Shown: positions 1-9,960 of the stretch, piece after piece
Position numbering within the stretch: the stretch's first letter is position 1
How the letters are laid out: the number at the start of each line of letters is the position of its first letter
NCBI GenBank assembly: GCA_037013495.1
Contig: CM072810.1
Span: 57,770,843 to 57,834,842, forward strand
Length of the DNA: 64,000 nucleotides
Reading direction: 5' to 3'
Source of the DNA: Hippophae tibetana
Taxonomy: Eukaryota > Streptophyta > Magnoliopsida > Rosales > Elaeagnaceae
The notes under the pieces: model-generated
What the model saw: only the letters and a program-made list of their open reading frames with translations
Database searches by the model: none
Told to the model about the DNA's origin: nothing
Program-made: the position numbers and the translations under genes

Positions 1-577
1 AGCACTACTCTAAATTAGACCGGATAACTAAACCTTAAAATCTAATTTTCGGGTTTAAGTTTGTAATGAAAAATAATATATTTCTCTCTAACATTCTTAA
101 TATAAAATCTTGAATAAAAACAAAATCAATTCATTTTAAAGATTTTTACCTATTTAATATTTCGCAAGCATAACAACGTCGTTATTACATCATTTTTACT
201 AAACAGCTAGCATAGTTAAATTTAACCACAGACAAGTTGAATATAACATGTAAGAATAAAGCATAAAAATAACTGTAAAGAAAATAAAATCCTTACAGAA
301 CTTCGACGCTATTCCCGTTGCTAGAAAACCTCCGAGCGGAATTTGCACTTCCATATATTGAATCAAAAATCTAAACTATTACAAAAACATTACAAGTTCC
401 TCTCAAAAAGAGAAGAACACTAAACCTAAGAGAATTGAACTAAAAACTAAGAGAAAAACTAAGAAAAGCTTAGAAACTTAGAAAGAAACTAAGAGAAACT
501 AAAAACTAAGAAATGAGAGAAAGAAAGAAGAGAGAAGTGAGTTTTGAAGGTGTGATTTGAAGTGAATGGAAGGGGGG

Positions 578-585
578 TATTTATA
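578..585 (-). promoter_or_regulatory. TATA box of the element 1 LTR promoter (3' LTR copy)
   Basis: On the minus strand this reads TATAAATA followed by a run of C, a good plant TATA context. It lies about 690 bp inside the LTR and 80-110 bp downstream of the bZIP-like sites. The same octamer is at 11832-11839 in the 5' LTR, where it would drive the genomic RNA. It is conserved in both LTRs of element 2 (18667-18674 and 30290-30297). The start site is inferred to lie roughly 30 bp further in the sense direction. Confidence 0.72.
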
Positions 586-663
586 GGTGAGGATGGAGAG
601 AAAAAATGAGTAAAAAAATGTTAAAAAAATATTAAAAAATGTAAAAACGCGTATTGGACTTGC

Positions 664-712
664 TGATGTCATCAATGACGTCAGCATGACGTCACAGGGG
701 CGGCTGCACGTG
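664..712 (-). promoter_or_regulatory. Clustered TGACGTCA (bZIP/as-1-like) motifs and a G-box in U3
   Basis: Three near or exact palindromes occur within 31 bp: TGATGTCA 664-671, TGACGTCA 676-683 and TGACGTCA 687-694. A CACGTG G-box follows at 707-712. TGACG and ACGT-core elements are established binding sites for plant TGA/bZIP factors, and the spacing upstream of the TATA box resembles an as-1-type activator. The same cluster in the 5' LTR is at 11918-11966. Function in this element is inferred. Confidence 0.6.
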
Positions 713-980
713 AAAAATGGGGCGAAAACGCGTTGGGCGCGCGGATGGGCGGCTGCTGGGCGCTGCGCGCGCGCGCTGGGGCTGTCGCTGCGCGCAGCTC
801 GGCGCGCGTGAACAGTGCCAGCGCGCTGCGTTGCGCGCAGCTGGGCATGCCAGCGCGCGCGGGCGCGCGCGGGATGGGGCGCTGGGGCGCGCTGGGGCGC
901 GCGCGGCTGGGCGCTGGGGCGCGCGCGGCTGGGCGCTGGGGCGCTGGGCTGCGCGCACGGCCGGGCTGCGACGCGCGATT
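697..980 (-). other. GC-rich, CpG-dense U3 block of element 1
   Basis: About 280 bp of GCGCGC and GCGCTGGG-type repeats sit in otherwise very AT-rich DNA. The block lies upstream of the TATA box in U3 and is identical in the other LTR (11951-12234). CpG is abundant rather than decayed to TpG/CpA, which fits a young insertion. Several long open frames on both strands here are a by-product of low stop-codon frequency in GC-rich repeats and are not called as genes. Element 2 carries a different 16-17 bp repeat at the same place. Confidence 0.8.
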
Positions 981-1275
981 TCCGTCTTTTTGACATTTTT
1001 GACCTTTTCGACCCATTTCGTCCGATTTTTCCATGTTTGTTGACCTTTTCTCACTTATTTATTGATATATTTGTGATGTATTGCTTTAAATATTCCTCTT
1101 TAAGTCTTTACATTGCGTTTTTAAGCCAAAATACCTGAAAAACAATAAAAATACCCGTGATTCCGAAAAAGACAAATTTATATAAATATATGATAAAACA
1201 TATAAATATATGTATTTTTAATCAATTAAGGTACATAAAATCATGGTTATTTTAGTGCTTTTTGAGCACTCATCA

Positions 1276-1291
1276 CAACCCCCAACCAGCT
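1276..1291 (-). other. Polypurine tract of element 1
   Basis: Directly next to the inner end of the 3' LTR, the minus strand reads GGTTGGGGGTTG before TGATGA. This is where the plus-strand primer of reverse transcription must lie. It is G-rich with interspersed T rather than a pure purine run. The same sequence abuts the 3' LTR of element 2 (19212-19227). Confidence 0.75.
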
Positions 1292-1313
1292 TCTTGCTAG
1301 TCTCTTAGCAAGA
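1292..1313 (-). other. Perfect hairpin beside the PPT
   Basis: TCTTGCTA (1292-1299) pairs with TAGCAAGA (1306-1313) around a 6-nt loop, immediately upstream of the PPT in sense. Element 2 keeps the full 8-bp stem with a one-base loop change (19228-19249). The role is unknown. Confidence 0.6.
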
Positions 1314-2794
1314 GAAGCGATAAAAGCTAAAAATTAAACTATCCTAAATCACTTTCGTGGATTGAAACGGTTGCATTTAGCCTATGCAACAAGCCGTTAA
1401 ACCCCTAGGTTGCCCTAGTGGACGAGTTTGAGTCTCGTGAGGGTTTTCAGTAATGATACCCACAAACATTGAACTAAATGTAAAGATAAAAACAATCAAA
1501 TCAAAAATTAAAATTACAACACAATCAAAAATTAATTTAAGAGTAAAAGAACACAACATATCACAAAAATATCTCATACTTTTTAATCTCTTTTAAGATC
1601 ATAATTGAAATCTCAAGCATAAGTTATTTTAATCTCTTTAAACAATCATGATTTTATTATAATAATTAGTCGAAAATCATTTTCATATTTCATTTCAAAA
1701 ATGTATCAATTTAATTTTACCCAATTTCAGTGTCATGAATCAGTATTCGCTTCGACTCTATTCCTCACAAGTCAATACTCTCAAAGCACTGAATCCTATG
1801 GGTTCAAACACTCATACTAATTTATATGCGAAAGAGTTGATGTATAGAAATGAACTAATATGTTCGCATATGTATAAAGAATAAAGGCTCAAAGTGTTAT
1901 TTTAACATTGATCTCATGAAAGGAATCGAATGTATAAATTATAAAGATATCATATACAAAAATTATTTTCATGCATAAATCAAACTCATTAAGAAAGAAT
2001 TTCAAGATATATGCTTTAACAAATGAAGAAATTGCAATGGCTTTTTAGGGAATTACTTCCTATATCTTTCTTTTGTAATTAGCCTTTACTCACAACTTTG
2101 TAGGCAATGTGGGTCATAGTATGTAGATGATACTATTTTTTATCTCTCTATTTTTTTATTTTTTTTTTTTTTTTTTAGAGAGTCAACCCATGTACAGATT
2201 GTACATTTTTTTGGATTTTGGTGAGTGGTTAATTTTTTTTTTGGCTTTTCTGTTTGATCTTGGTTTAGGTAACCCCAGATATGTCTTTTTGTTTTTGTAA
2301 CAGTCATGCATAAATGAGATATAAGCATATACTATCAATTTCTACTCAAATCATTTAATCTAAGCAAAAATAATAATCAAAAATATATGATACTCTATTA
2401 AGATGAGAAAAAAATTCATACATTCAATGCTAATACCTATAGAGATCATCTAAACTTTTTGAATAAATAAGAAATGTGTTTGGAGTAGAAAAAATATATA
2501 TTTCACTCTGAATAAAAGAAATTAGGCTCAAATTATATCTCACAAGGGTAGTCTCCACTAAAAAAAATTCATAAACACCGATTTTGGGTTTAATATAATT
2601 TCCACATTTTATCAAGAAATACTAGTTATGACAAAAACTAACTAATTATCAAAAATAATTACAAAATATTTCATGATATGTTTTCAAAAATTAATCTAAC
2701 AGTACCAAAGACTTTAACTATTTACTTAAATTTGATTTAAAGATATGATACATTTTTGTGATAATTTTTTTTTATATATAGCATGGTAACTTTT

Positions 2795-2834
2795 CACCAC
2801 CCCCAACCTAGAACTTACATTGTCCTCAATGTAA
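2795..2834 (-). other. Internal PPT-like motif with an 8-bp hairpin
   Basis: In sense, TTACATTG/CAATGTAA (2815-2834, loop of 4, perfect 8-bp stem) is followed five bases later by AGGTTGGGGGTGGTG (2795-2809). The GGTTGGGGGT core is shared with the true PPT at 1276-1291. From memory, a similar hairpin plus T/G-rich motif is common downstream of pol in plant Athila-type elements. It could act as a second plus-strand primer site or as an RNA element. Element 2 has both parts unchanged at 20776-20815. Confidence 0.55.
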
Positions 2835-3092
2835 CAACTGCAAATTAAAGATAAAGAGAAAAGAGGAGAAAGATTACCTATTTCTTGAGAATGTGTAAGT
2901 AGTAATGAAGAAATGCAGGTGCATCCATCATATTCATCATTAAAGTGTATACAGACAGATCGCTGTGAACTTCTAACATCTCAACAAATATTTTAGTTTT
3001 AACAATTTTAAAAATTATTCACATACAAGTAAACTAAAATAAACAATAAAATTAAGTAAATAAAACAAATAACAAAAAAAATTACCTAACAT

Positions 3093-3141
3093 GATGGGTT
3101 GCCTCCCATCCAGCGCTTAGTTTAACGTCTTAGCAAGACGT
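3093..3141 (-). other. Paired-hairpin module after the pol stop
   Basis: Hairpin one is GATGGG/CCCATC with a TTGCCT loop (3093-3110). Hairpin two is ACGTCTT/AAGACGT with a 3-nt loop (3125-3141). The module starts 13 nt downstream of the pol stop. A clearly homologous pair follows gag1 at 8586-8635. Both copies are conserved in element 2. Confidence 0.65.
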
Positions 3142-3153
3142 ATCTTTTTGGTG

Positions 3154-6100
3154 CTAAGGGTTACTCAGCCAAACGCAATCCATTTCAGCAATGTTGTTTG
3201 GTTCTTCCACATAAGGCTTGACACGATGGCCATTAACTTTGAACGTTTTTTGTGTCTTGGAGTCCAATAGTTCTACTACTCCATGTTCAGATACCTGAAC
3301 TATTTTGAATGGTCCATCCCATCTTGATCTTAGCTTTCCTGGAAACAATCTCAAACGAGAGTTAAATAAAAGAACTTTCATTCCAGGGTGAAGAGTCTTA
3401 GGAACTAGCCTCTTGTCATGATAGCGCTTAGTACGCTCCTTGTATAATTTGGCATTCTCATAGGCTTCATTCCTAATTTCTTCCAACTCATGAAGCTGGA
3501 GTACTCGTTTTTCACCTGCTTTATCTAAATCCATGTTTAGCTCTTTAATTGCCCAATAAGCCTTGTGTTCAAGTTCAACTGGAAGGTGGCACGCTTTCCC
3601 AAAGATTAACCGGTAAGGGCTCATCCCAATAGGTGTTTTGTAAGCGGTGCGGTATGCCCATAAGGCATCATTTAACTTAAATGCCCAATCCTTCCTTGAA
3701 GGACGCACAGTGCGTTCCAGTATTCCCTTGATTTGCCTATTACTTACTTCCACTAATCCGGAAGTTTGAGGATGATATGGAGTAGCTACCTTATGTGTGA
3801 TGTTGTACTTGTTTAGTACTCCATCAAAGAGTTTGTTACAAAAATGGCTACCTCCATCACTTATTATAGCTCTAGGCGTTCCGAACCTACTGAATATGAA
3901 ATCTTTCAAGAATTTCACAACAACATTAGCATCATTGGTTTTGGTGGGGATAGCTTCTACCCACTTGGACACATAATCCACAGCAACCAAAATGTATTGA
4001 AAACCATTAGATGGGGGAAAAGGACCCATAAAGTCAATCCCCCATACGTCAAAGAGTTCAACAACTAAATTAGATGTCAAAGGCATTTCATCTCTTTTGC
4101 TTATGTTTCCTGTTCTTTGACATCTATCACATTGTGCACAAAACATATGAGCATCTTTAAAAAGAGTGGGCCAAAAGAATCCAGACTGTAATATCTTACG
4201 GGCTGTCTTTTCTCCTCCAAAATGACCCCCACAATGAAGTTCATGACAAAAAGTCAGAATGCTCTTATGTTCTTCTTCAGGTACACATCTCCGGATGACT
4301 TGATCTTGACCAATCTTGTATAAATAAGGGTCATCCCAGAAATAGTCCTTAATAGTTTTAAAAAACCTTTTCTTCTCCTGATATGAAGTGTTAGGTCGCA
4401 AAACACCAGTGGCAAGATAGTTTACAATATCAGCGTACCATGGGTTCGGACCTATGAAAAATAACTGTTCATCAGGAAAGGTTTCAACTATATCGTCATT
4501 ACTCTCATCTTTAAGAGAATTAAAGTCAGAAATTAACCTAGACAAATGGTCAGCTACTAAGTTTTCACTGCCTTTCTTATCCTTGATTTCTAGGTCAAAT
4601 TCTTGTAAGAGTAAGACCCACCTGATTAATCTTGGCTTGGCATTTGGTTTACTTAATAGGTATCTTAAAGCGGCATGATCAGAATGCACAATCACTTTAG
4701 ATCCTACTAAATAAGACCGAAATTTGTCTAAAGAGAATACTATAGCCAAGAATTCCTTTTCAGTGGTGGTGTAATTCATCTGGGCATCATTGAGTGTTTT
4801 GCTAGCATAGTAGATGACATGTAAACGCTTATCCACTCTTTGTCCCAGGACTGCTCCTATTGCATAATCAGAAGCGTCACACATTATTTCAAAGGGTAAA
4901 GACCAGTTTGGTGCCATTATAACAGGGGTAGATGTGAGTTTATCTTTCAAGGTATTAAAGGAAGTAAGGCAGTCATTGTTGAAATCAAAATCAGCATCTT
5001 TGGATAGCAAGTTACATAATGGACGACTTATTTTAGAGAAATCTTTAATAAATCGTCTGTAGAATCCTGCATGTCCCAAGAAGCTTCTTATCCCCTTCAC
5101 AGATGTAGGGGGAGGTAGTTTGGATATCAATTCAACTTTTGCCTTATCAACTTCAATACCCTTGTTTGAAATTATATGTCCTAAAACTATCCCTTGTTGA
5201 ACCATAAAATGACTTTTCTCCCAACTAAGGGTTAGATTGCATTCAATGCATCTTTCTAAAACCAAAGTCAATTTATGCAAGCAATCATCAAATGAGTTCC
5301 CAAAGACAGAGAAATCGTCCATGAAAATCTCAATGAATTTTTCCACCATGTCCGAGAAAATGGATATCATGCATCTCTGGAACGTGGCAGGGGCATTGCA
5401 TAACCCAAATGGCATTCTGCGAAAAGCAAATGTCCCAAAAGGACATGTAAATGTGGTCTTTTCCTGATCTTCTGGTGCTATGGGTACTTGATAATATCCA
5501 GACAGTCCATCCAAAAAACAGTAAAATTCGTGCCCAGCTAATCTTTCCAACATTTGATCAATGAATGGAAGAGGAAAGTGATCCTTTTTCGTATATAAAT
5601 TTAGTTTCCTAAAATCTATACACATTCTCCATCCACTGATTATTCTAGTGGGCACTAATTCACTTTTGTCATTCTTAACAACTGTTATCCCAGATTTCTT
5701 TGGTACCACATGCACTGGACTAACCCACTTACTATCTGCAATAGGGTAGATAATCCCTTCTTCTAATAATTTAAGAATTTCCTTTTTAACTACCTCTTGC
5801 ATGTTTGGGTTTAGTCTTCTTTGGGCCTCTCGTACAGGTTTAGCACCATCCTCCAAGTTGATCTTGTGCATACACATTGTTGGACTAATGCCTCTTATAT
5901 CACCTATACTCCAACCTATTGATTTCTTAAACTGTTTAAGCACTTTGATGAGTTCTTTTTCTTGTGGTTTGGTCAAGGTTGAAGAAATTATCACTGGATA
6001 AGTTTCTCCCTCTCCCAAAAACACATATTTTAAGTGCTCAGGTAAGTCTTTGAGTTCAAGTTCAGGTGGATTGGCCTCTTTAATAGATGAAGAACTGGGT

Positions 6101-8325
6101 AGATTTAAAAGTGTACTAGATTTTGTCATTACTTCATTATTGTCTAGTTGTTCAAGGTACCCCTTTATTTCCTCATCTAAATCTTCTTCAACCTTTTCAA
6201 GTGTAAGAACGGTTTCAAGCTTGTCTTCTATTCTGGTTCGGAAAAAGGTGTTTTGGACAAGATTATCCAAAGGATCAACATCGAATATTTCATCGATGGC
6301 AGAAATAGAAGGGAAAGGTGAAGAATCAAAAACTTTAAAATGAACAGTCTCTCCTAAGACTGTCATTGTCAAATTTCCATCTTGGACATCAATAATAGTC
6401 TTAGTAGTTGCCATAAATGGTCTACCAAGCAATATTGTGTGCTCTCTGTCCAATGCTGGATTTTCTTGCATATCCAGAACCACAAAGTCAACAGGTATTA
6501 TCAGTTTGTCTACCTGTACCAAAACATCCTCAACTATTCCCTCTGGATATTTAAGAGATCTATCTGCAAGTTGAAGGGACATAGTTGTGGGTTTTAAATC
6601 CCCTAGATTGAGTTGTAAGAATATAGAGTAGGGCATCAAATTTATACTAGCACCTAAATCAAGCATTGCTTTAGCAACCTTCTTATCCCCCATAGTTATG
6701 TTTATAATAAAACTTCCAGGGTCTTTCAACTTAGGGGGTAGTTTGTGCTGAAGTACAGCGCTAGAAATTTCTGATACTACTACTCGTTCATTCAGTTCAT
6801 ACCTCCTTTTCTTAGTGTTCAACTCTTTGAAAAATTTGGCATATGAGGGCACATTCATGATCACTTCTAATAATGGTAAATTGATATTTACTTTAGAGAG
6901 CATATTAAAAAGATCATTGAATTGCTTATCTTGTTTGGACTCTTTTAACCGGTGGGGAAAAGGTACTTGTATCTGGTGTGGTTCTGTTGTCTTTTGAATT
7001 TTGGGGGTGTCAGATGACCCCCCAATGAGTTTTTCAGAAGGCTTGTTAAGTTTAACACTTGTTTCTCCTTTTTGCGAGATTAGAGTATCGCCTTCTTTGT
7101 TACCTGAACTACAAGGTAGATTGTTAGAGATTTCAGGTAAACTGGTATTGACTACCTTACCACTTCGAAGGGTTCTAACATCCTTTGCTTGTTCTGGTTG
7201 ACTGGGCAACTTTCCTGGTTCTTTCTTTTGCATTTGTTCAGCCAGTTGCCCAACTTTAGATTCAATTCTTTTAACCGAAGCCTCCATGGTGTTCAACCTT
7301 TGATTAGTCATCAATTGGTTGTCACGACTAACTTGAATAAAAGCATTCAAGCTATCTTCTAAGGTTGGTTTAAAAGATTGGCTTGGTGGGTAAGGGTGGT
7401 TGTTATCCGATCTTAGTGTTGGATATTGGGTGTAGGCTGGGTGATTATAGGTGTTTGGATGATATCTTTGAAAAGATTGAACTTCCTCTATGGCATCGTC
7501 ACTAGAATCACAAGTATTTGAACAATTATGAGTACCATGCCCAATTGAACAACACACTTCACATACCTCTTGATTTGAAATTTGGTGGGAAGTGAGGAAT
7601 TTCACTTGTTTAGTCAATTCAGCAAGTTGCAAGGTTATCTCATTATCAGAGCCGACTTCATTGACCTTTGCTTTCCTTCTACCACCTCTTTGTTGGGAAT
7701 TAGAACCCAACAGCTCATAAAGATTATAGGTTTCCTCTGCGGTCTTTTCTCCTACAGCACCTCCAGCAGCATTATCAACCATGTATTGACTCTGTAGTGT
7801 CAATCCATCATAAAAGAATTGGTTTTGTAGCTGTAAGGGAAAGCTATGATTTTGACATTGAATGAAAAGGAGTTTGAATCGTTCCCAAGCTTCATGAAAG
7901 GGCTCTTCATTCATTTGAGAAAATGTTGCTATCTTTGTTCTTAGATCAACAGTCTTTTGATGGGAATAGAACCTACCCATAAAAATTTCATAGACTGCCT
8001 CCCAAGTTTTAAGAGAACCTGACTGTAGAGTAATGAACCATGACCAAGCTTTATCTTTGAGAGTGTAAGGAAAACACCTCATCCTAAGTTGATCTTCATT
8101 AATTGCATGTAGTGGAAAGGTTTGGACAATAGCATAGAATTCTCGAATGAAATGCAAAGGGTCTTCATTAGGGATACCGTAAAAGGAAGGCAACAAAGAA
8201 TAATGAATCTTTTTCAATTCATAATTCCTTGCAGCCTCTTGTAATTGGATACCGGAAGTTACATTGCCAATGATTGGCATTGTATATTCTTTCATCTTTT
8301 TCCGCCTATCTTCAGCATCTCCCAT
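3154..8325 (-). CDS. gag-pol: Gag2-Pol polyprotein, intact (capsid/nucleocapsid, protease, RT, RNase H, integrase)
   Basis: This single 1723-residue ORF encodes the structural and replication proteins of the element. Gag occupies roughly residues 1-330, with the retrotransposon gag core at about 35-205 and a perfect CX2CX4HX4C zinc knuckle at C255, C258, H263, C268. The protease has the DLGAS active site at 556-560. RT spans about 830-1070 with the first catalytic Asp in FLDG (D939) and FMDD at 1001-1004. RNase H has D1150, E1189, D1216 and D1259. Integrase has a zinc-binding H1364/H1368/C1399/C1402 set, the D1431, D1490, E1526 triad with exactly 35 residues between the last two, and a GPF module near 1671. 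There is no chromodomain. Gag and Pol are in one frame with no shift site, so the Gag:Pol ratio must be set some other way. The start at 8325 is the first ATG, and the Gag homology begins soon after it. All key residues are present, so it may be functional. Confidence 0.95.
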   Translation of the reverse strand: MGDAEDRRKKMKEYTMPIIGNVTSGIQLQEAARNYELKKIHYSLLPSFYGIPNEDPLHFIREFYAIVQTFPLHAINEDQLRMRCFPYTLKDKAWSWFITLQSGSLKTWEAVYEIFMGRFYSHQKTVDLRTKIATFSQMNEEPFHEAWERFKLLFIQCQNHSFPLQLQNQFFYDGLTLQSQYMVDNAAGGAVGEKTAEETYNLYELLGSNSQQRGGRRKAKVNEVGSDNEITLQLAELTKQVKFLTSHQISNQEVCEVCCSIGHGTHNCSNTCDSSDDAIEEVQSFQRYHPNTYNHPAYTQYPTLRSDNNHPYPPSQSFKPTLEDSLNAFIQVSRDNQLMTNQRLNTMEASVKRIESKVGQLAEQMQKKEPGKLPSQPEQAKDVRTLRSGKVVNTSLPEISNNLPCSSGNKEGDTLISQKGETSVKLNKPSEKLIGGSSDTPKIQKTTEPHQIQVPFPHRLKESKQDKQFNDLFNMLSKVNINLPLLEVIMNVPSYAKFFKELNTKKRRYELNERVVVSEISSAVLQHKLPPKLKDPGSFIINITMGDKKVAKAMLDLGASINLMPYSIFLQLNLGDLKPTTMSLQLADRSLKYPEGIVEDVLVQVDKLIIPVDFVVLDMQENPALDREHTILLGRPFMATTKTIIDVQDGNLTMTVLGETVHFKVFDSSPFPSISAIDEIFDVDPLDNLVQNTFFRTRIEDKLETVLTLEKVEEDLDEEIKGYLEQLDNNEVMTKSSTLLNLPSSSSIKEANPPELELKDLPEHLKYVFLGEGETYPVIISSTLTKPQEKELIKVLKQFKKSIGWSIGDIRGISPTMCMHKINLEDGAKPVREAQRRLNPNMQEVVKKEILKLLEEGIIYPIADSKWVSPVHVVPKKSGITVVKNDKSELVPTRIISGWRMCIDFRKLNLYTKKDHFPLPFIDQMLERLAGHEFYCFLDGLSGYYQVPIAPEDQEKTTFTCPFGTFAFRRMPFGLCNAPATFQRCMISIFSDMVEKFIEIFMDDFSVFGNSFDDCLHKLTLVLERCIECNLTLSWEKSHFMVQQGIVLGHIISNKGIEVDKAKVELISKLPPPTSVKGIRSFLGHAGFYRRFIKDFSKISRPLCNLLSKDADFDFNNDCLTSFNTLKDKLTSTPVIMAPNWSLPFEIMCDASDYAIGAVLGQRVDKRLHVIYYASKTLNDAQMNYTTTEKEFLAIVFSLDKFRSYLVGSKVIVHSDHAALRYLLSKPNAKPRLIRWVLLLQEFDLEIKDKKGSENLVADHLSRLISDFNSLKDESNDDIVETFPDEQLFFIGPNPWYADIVNYLATGVLRPNTSYQEKKRFFKTIKDYFWDDPYLYKIGQDQVIRRCVPEEEHKSILTFCHELHCGGHFGGEKTARKILQSGFFWPTLFKDAHMFCAQCDRCQRTGNISKRDEMPLTSNLVVELFDVWGIDFMGPFPPSNGFQYILVAVDYVSKWVEAIPTKTNDANVVVKFLKDFIFSRFGTPRAIISDGGSHFCNKLFDGVLNKYNITHKVATPYHPQTSGLVEVSNRQIKGILERTVRPSRKDWAFKLNDALWAYRTAYKTPIGMSPYRLIFGKACHLPVELEHKAYWAIKELNMDLDKAGEKRVLQLHELEEIRNEAYENAKLYKERTKRYHDKRLVPKTLHPGMKVLLFNSRLRLFPGKLRSRWDGPFKIVQVSEHGVVELLDSKTQKTFKVNGHRVKPYVEEPNNIAEMDCVWLSNP

Positions 8326-8453
8326 GGTTGTTTGTAGTCGAAAATGATCCTCCTCCTATTGTGTATCAACATTTTGCTTTTAGTAGATATCTCTAAGAAA
8401 TATTTATAACTTGATAAAACGTAAAAGCAAAAAGTGCAAGGAACCTAATATTT

Positions 8454-8494
<41 letters not shown>

Positions 8495-8684
8495 TTAAGC
8501 GAATGGACAGAATTTTTGAAACAAACGAATTTTATTTCATCTGAATTTTTATTACACGCAAACTAAAACAAAGGAAAATACAATAATGGGTGACCTCCCA
8601 TACAGGACTAAAATTTATCGTCTTCTAGTAAGACGTTGCTTGGAGATTGCAGAATGAAAAACTCAATGTCTCCTCTTCATTGAA
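8326..8684 (-). other. gag1 to gag2-pol intergenic region, element 1
   Basis: This 359-bp spacer separates the gag1 stop from the gag2-pol start. It holds the paired-hairpin module (8586-8635) and a long T homopolymer on the + strand (about 8455-8492; poly-A in the RNA). In element 2 the same tract is short and interrupted. How ribosomes or spliced RNAs reach gag2 is not evident. Confidence 0.7.
8586..8635 (-). other. Paired-hairpin module after the gag1 stop
   Basis: ATGGG/CCCAT with a 6-nt loop (8586-8601) and CGTCTT/AAGACG with a 5-nt loop (8619-8635) lie 50-100 nt past the gag1 stop. Order, stems, loop CCT and spacing match the module after pol (3093-3141), so this is a diverged copy. 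Element 2 has it at 26535-26584 with one weakened pair in the second stem. Confidence 0.6.
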
Positions 8685-9575
8685 TTAGTCTTTGCCTTTT
8701 TGCAAATGTTCAACTAACTGTTCAACTTCATTACTGGAGTCGATTTCATGAACTCCAGCTTTTCTCACTCGGGAGCTTTTCTGTTGGGAATTAGCACCCA
8801 ACATCTCAAAGAGGTTATACGTCTCTGAGGCAGTTTTTTCTCCTATTGCTCCTCCTGCAGCGTTGTCGACAATGAACTGACATTGTTGTGTAAGTCCATC
8901 GTAAAAGAATTGGTTCTGCAACTGCAGGGGAAAGCTATGATGGGGACACTGAGTGAGAAACATCTTGAACCTATCCCAAGCTTCATGGAATGGTTCTCCA
9001 TCCATCTGAGAGAAAGTAGCAATCTTTCCTCTCAACTCTGATGTTTTTTGATGGGAATAGAATTTTCCCATGAATTTATTGTAAATGTTACCCCATGTCA
9101 TCAGAGAACCTGGGGGAAGTGACATCAACCAAGCTTTGGCCTTATCCTTTAGAGTGTAGGGAAAACATCTCATCCTAAGTTGATCCTCGTTTAGAATACC
9201 GAGGGGGAATGTTTGGACCGTAGCATAGAAATCTCTCATAAAGGAAAGAGAATCTTCATTAGGTAACCCATAAAAGGAAGGAAGCATAGAAAAATGAATA
9301 TTTTTAAGGTCGTAATTCCGAGCAGCCTCCCCCAACTGGATAGCGGCAGTTGCCGTGCCTATTACCGGTCTTGCAAACTCCTTCATCGTGGTTTCCCTAA
9401 TATGTTGGTTTTCCTCCATTTCTTTTGGTTCTAGTAAAGGATTAAGACTTGGTTCTATGTTTGGCTCAAAAACAGGTTGATGGGTAGAATCCAGTTTTGT
9501 TGACACTTGTTTAAATTTATGAAATTTATTTACATATGGTGTAAGGGGATTTCCTAGGGATCTCCTACCACGCAT
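8685..9575 (-). CDS. Stand-alone Gag-like protein (gag1) with internal deletion, element 1
   Basis: This is a second capsid-type Gag encoded upstream of gag2-pol, 296 residues. From about residue 68 to 265 it aligns closely with the Gag of gag2-pol: both share the [35 protein letters not shown] and NQFFYDGLT blocks. It has an N-terminal extension of about 55 residues that gag2 lacks. After residue 283 it jumps to the last 11 residues (QLVEHLQKGKD). Compared with element 2 it lacks 149 codons (447 bp), including the nucleocapsid region. The deletion is in frame, and both break points carry AACTT, so it arose by short-homology recombination or template switching. With no zinc knuckle, it can be at most a capsid-only protein. 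Whether it is translated is unknown. Confidence 0.8.
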   Translation of the reverse strand: MRGRRSLGNPLTPYVNKFHKFKQVSTKLDSTHQPVFEPNIEPSLNPLLEPKEMEENQHIRETTMKEFARPVIGTATAAIQLGEAARNYDLKNIHFSMLPSFYGLPNEDSLSFMRDFYATVQTFPLGILNEDQLRMRCFPYTLKDKAKAWLMSLPPGSLMTWGNIYNKFMGKFYSHQKTSELRGKIATFSQMDGEPFHEAWDRFKMFLTQCPHHSFPLQLQNQFFYDGLTQQCQFIVDNAAGGAIGEKTASETYNLFEMLGANSQQKSSRVRKAGVHEIDSSNEVEQLVEHLQKGKD

Positions 9576-9703
9576 AGACTATTGTAAACGTAAATTTAAA
9601 ACTCCTGTCAACAAAATAAAAAAAATTTAGAGAAAATTTACATGTTATTCAATACAAAGCACTAAACTAGTTAAACCCTAAAAAATTTATTTTATTATTT
9701 TAT

Positions 9704-9736
<33 letters not shown>

Positions 9737-9768
9737 TAACATAATTAGTATTAACCAAGAGTGCTCCC

Positions 9769-9873
9769 AGGAAAGAATGGTGGTGCAAACGGCTCCTTAA
9801 ATACCATTCTCCTAGCCAGAGCAACGTTCCCAGGAAAGACTAGTGGCACAAAGGCTTCAAGAACTAGTCTCCT
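9769..9873 (-). other. Tandem covarying leader hairpins
   Basis: Two imperfect tandem repeats each fold into an 11-bp stem with the same 2-nt bulge. Hairpin one has arms at 9769-9781 and 9803-9813 with inner stem GAATGGT/ACCATTC. Hairpin two has arms at 9832-9844 and 9863-9873 with inner stem GACTAGT/ACTAGTC. The two positions that differ between copies change on both arms, so pairing is kept. Element 2 has the same stems (28167-28211 and 28230-28272). Confidence 0.75.
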
Positions 9874-9960
9874 AGACAGAACTCCCTTAGATTTTTACTT
9901 TTCATGCTATTTAGTTAATTAGATATGAATTCAAGTAAATTTTTTTTTTTTTTTTTTTTT

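Larger units (their letters stand above)
1..1275 (-). repeat. 3' LTR of element 1, partial
   Basis: This stretch is collinear with 11255-12529 and ends in the canonical CA, as ...CACTCATCA at 1275. The U3 part lies at the high-coordinate side. It contains a GC-rich block (about 697-980), a bZIP-type motif cluster (664-712) and a TATA box (578-585, minus strand). The R/U5 part runs on past the window start. Confidence 0.95.
1276..3153 (-). other. 3' non-coding region of element 1, between pol and PPT
   Basis: About 1.88 kb between the pol stop and the 3' LTR holds no convincing ORF; the short open frames of 60-66 codons show no recognisable domain. In Athila relatives this interval can carry an env-like ORF, and none is visible here. 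Recognisable parts are the PPT-adjacent hairpin (1292-1313), a T-rich stretch near 2150-2175, a second PPT-like motif with a strong hairpin (2795-2834) and the two-hairpin module just after pol (3093-3141). The region is closely conserved in element 2 (19212-21133). Confidence 0.75.

Noticed and set aside
499..1138. Several overlapping open frames of 86-165 codons on both strands in the LTR GC-rich block (also at 11753-12392)
   Set aside because: They are Arg/Ala/Pro-rich low-complexity translations of GCGCGC repeats, overlap each other on both strands and lie in U3. Few stop codons are expected there by composition.
1276..3153. An env-like gene after pol
   Set aside because: No frame longer than about 66 codons, no signal peptide or membrane segment convincingly encoded on the sense strand in either element.
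3844..7797. Many 60-97 codon plus-strand frames inside gag2-pol (and its copy at 21824-24976)
   Set aside because: They are antisense shadows of the conserved coding sequence, without domains of their own.
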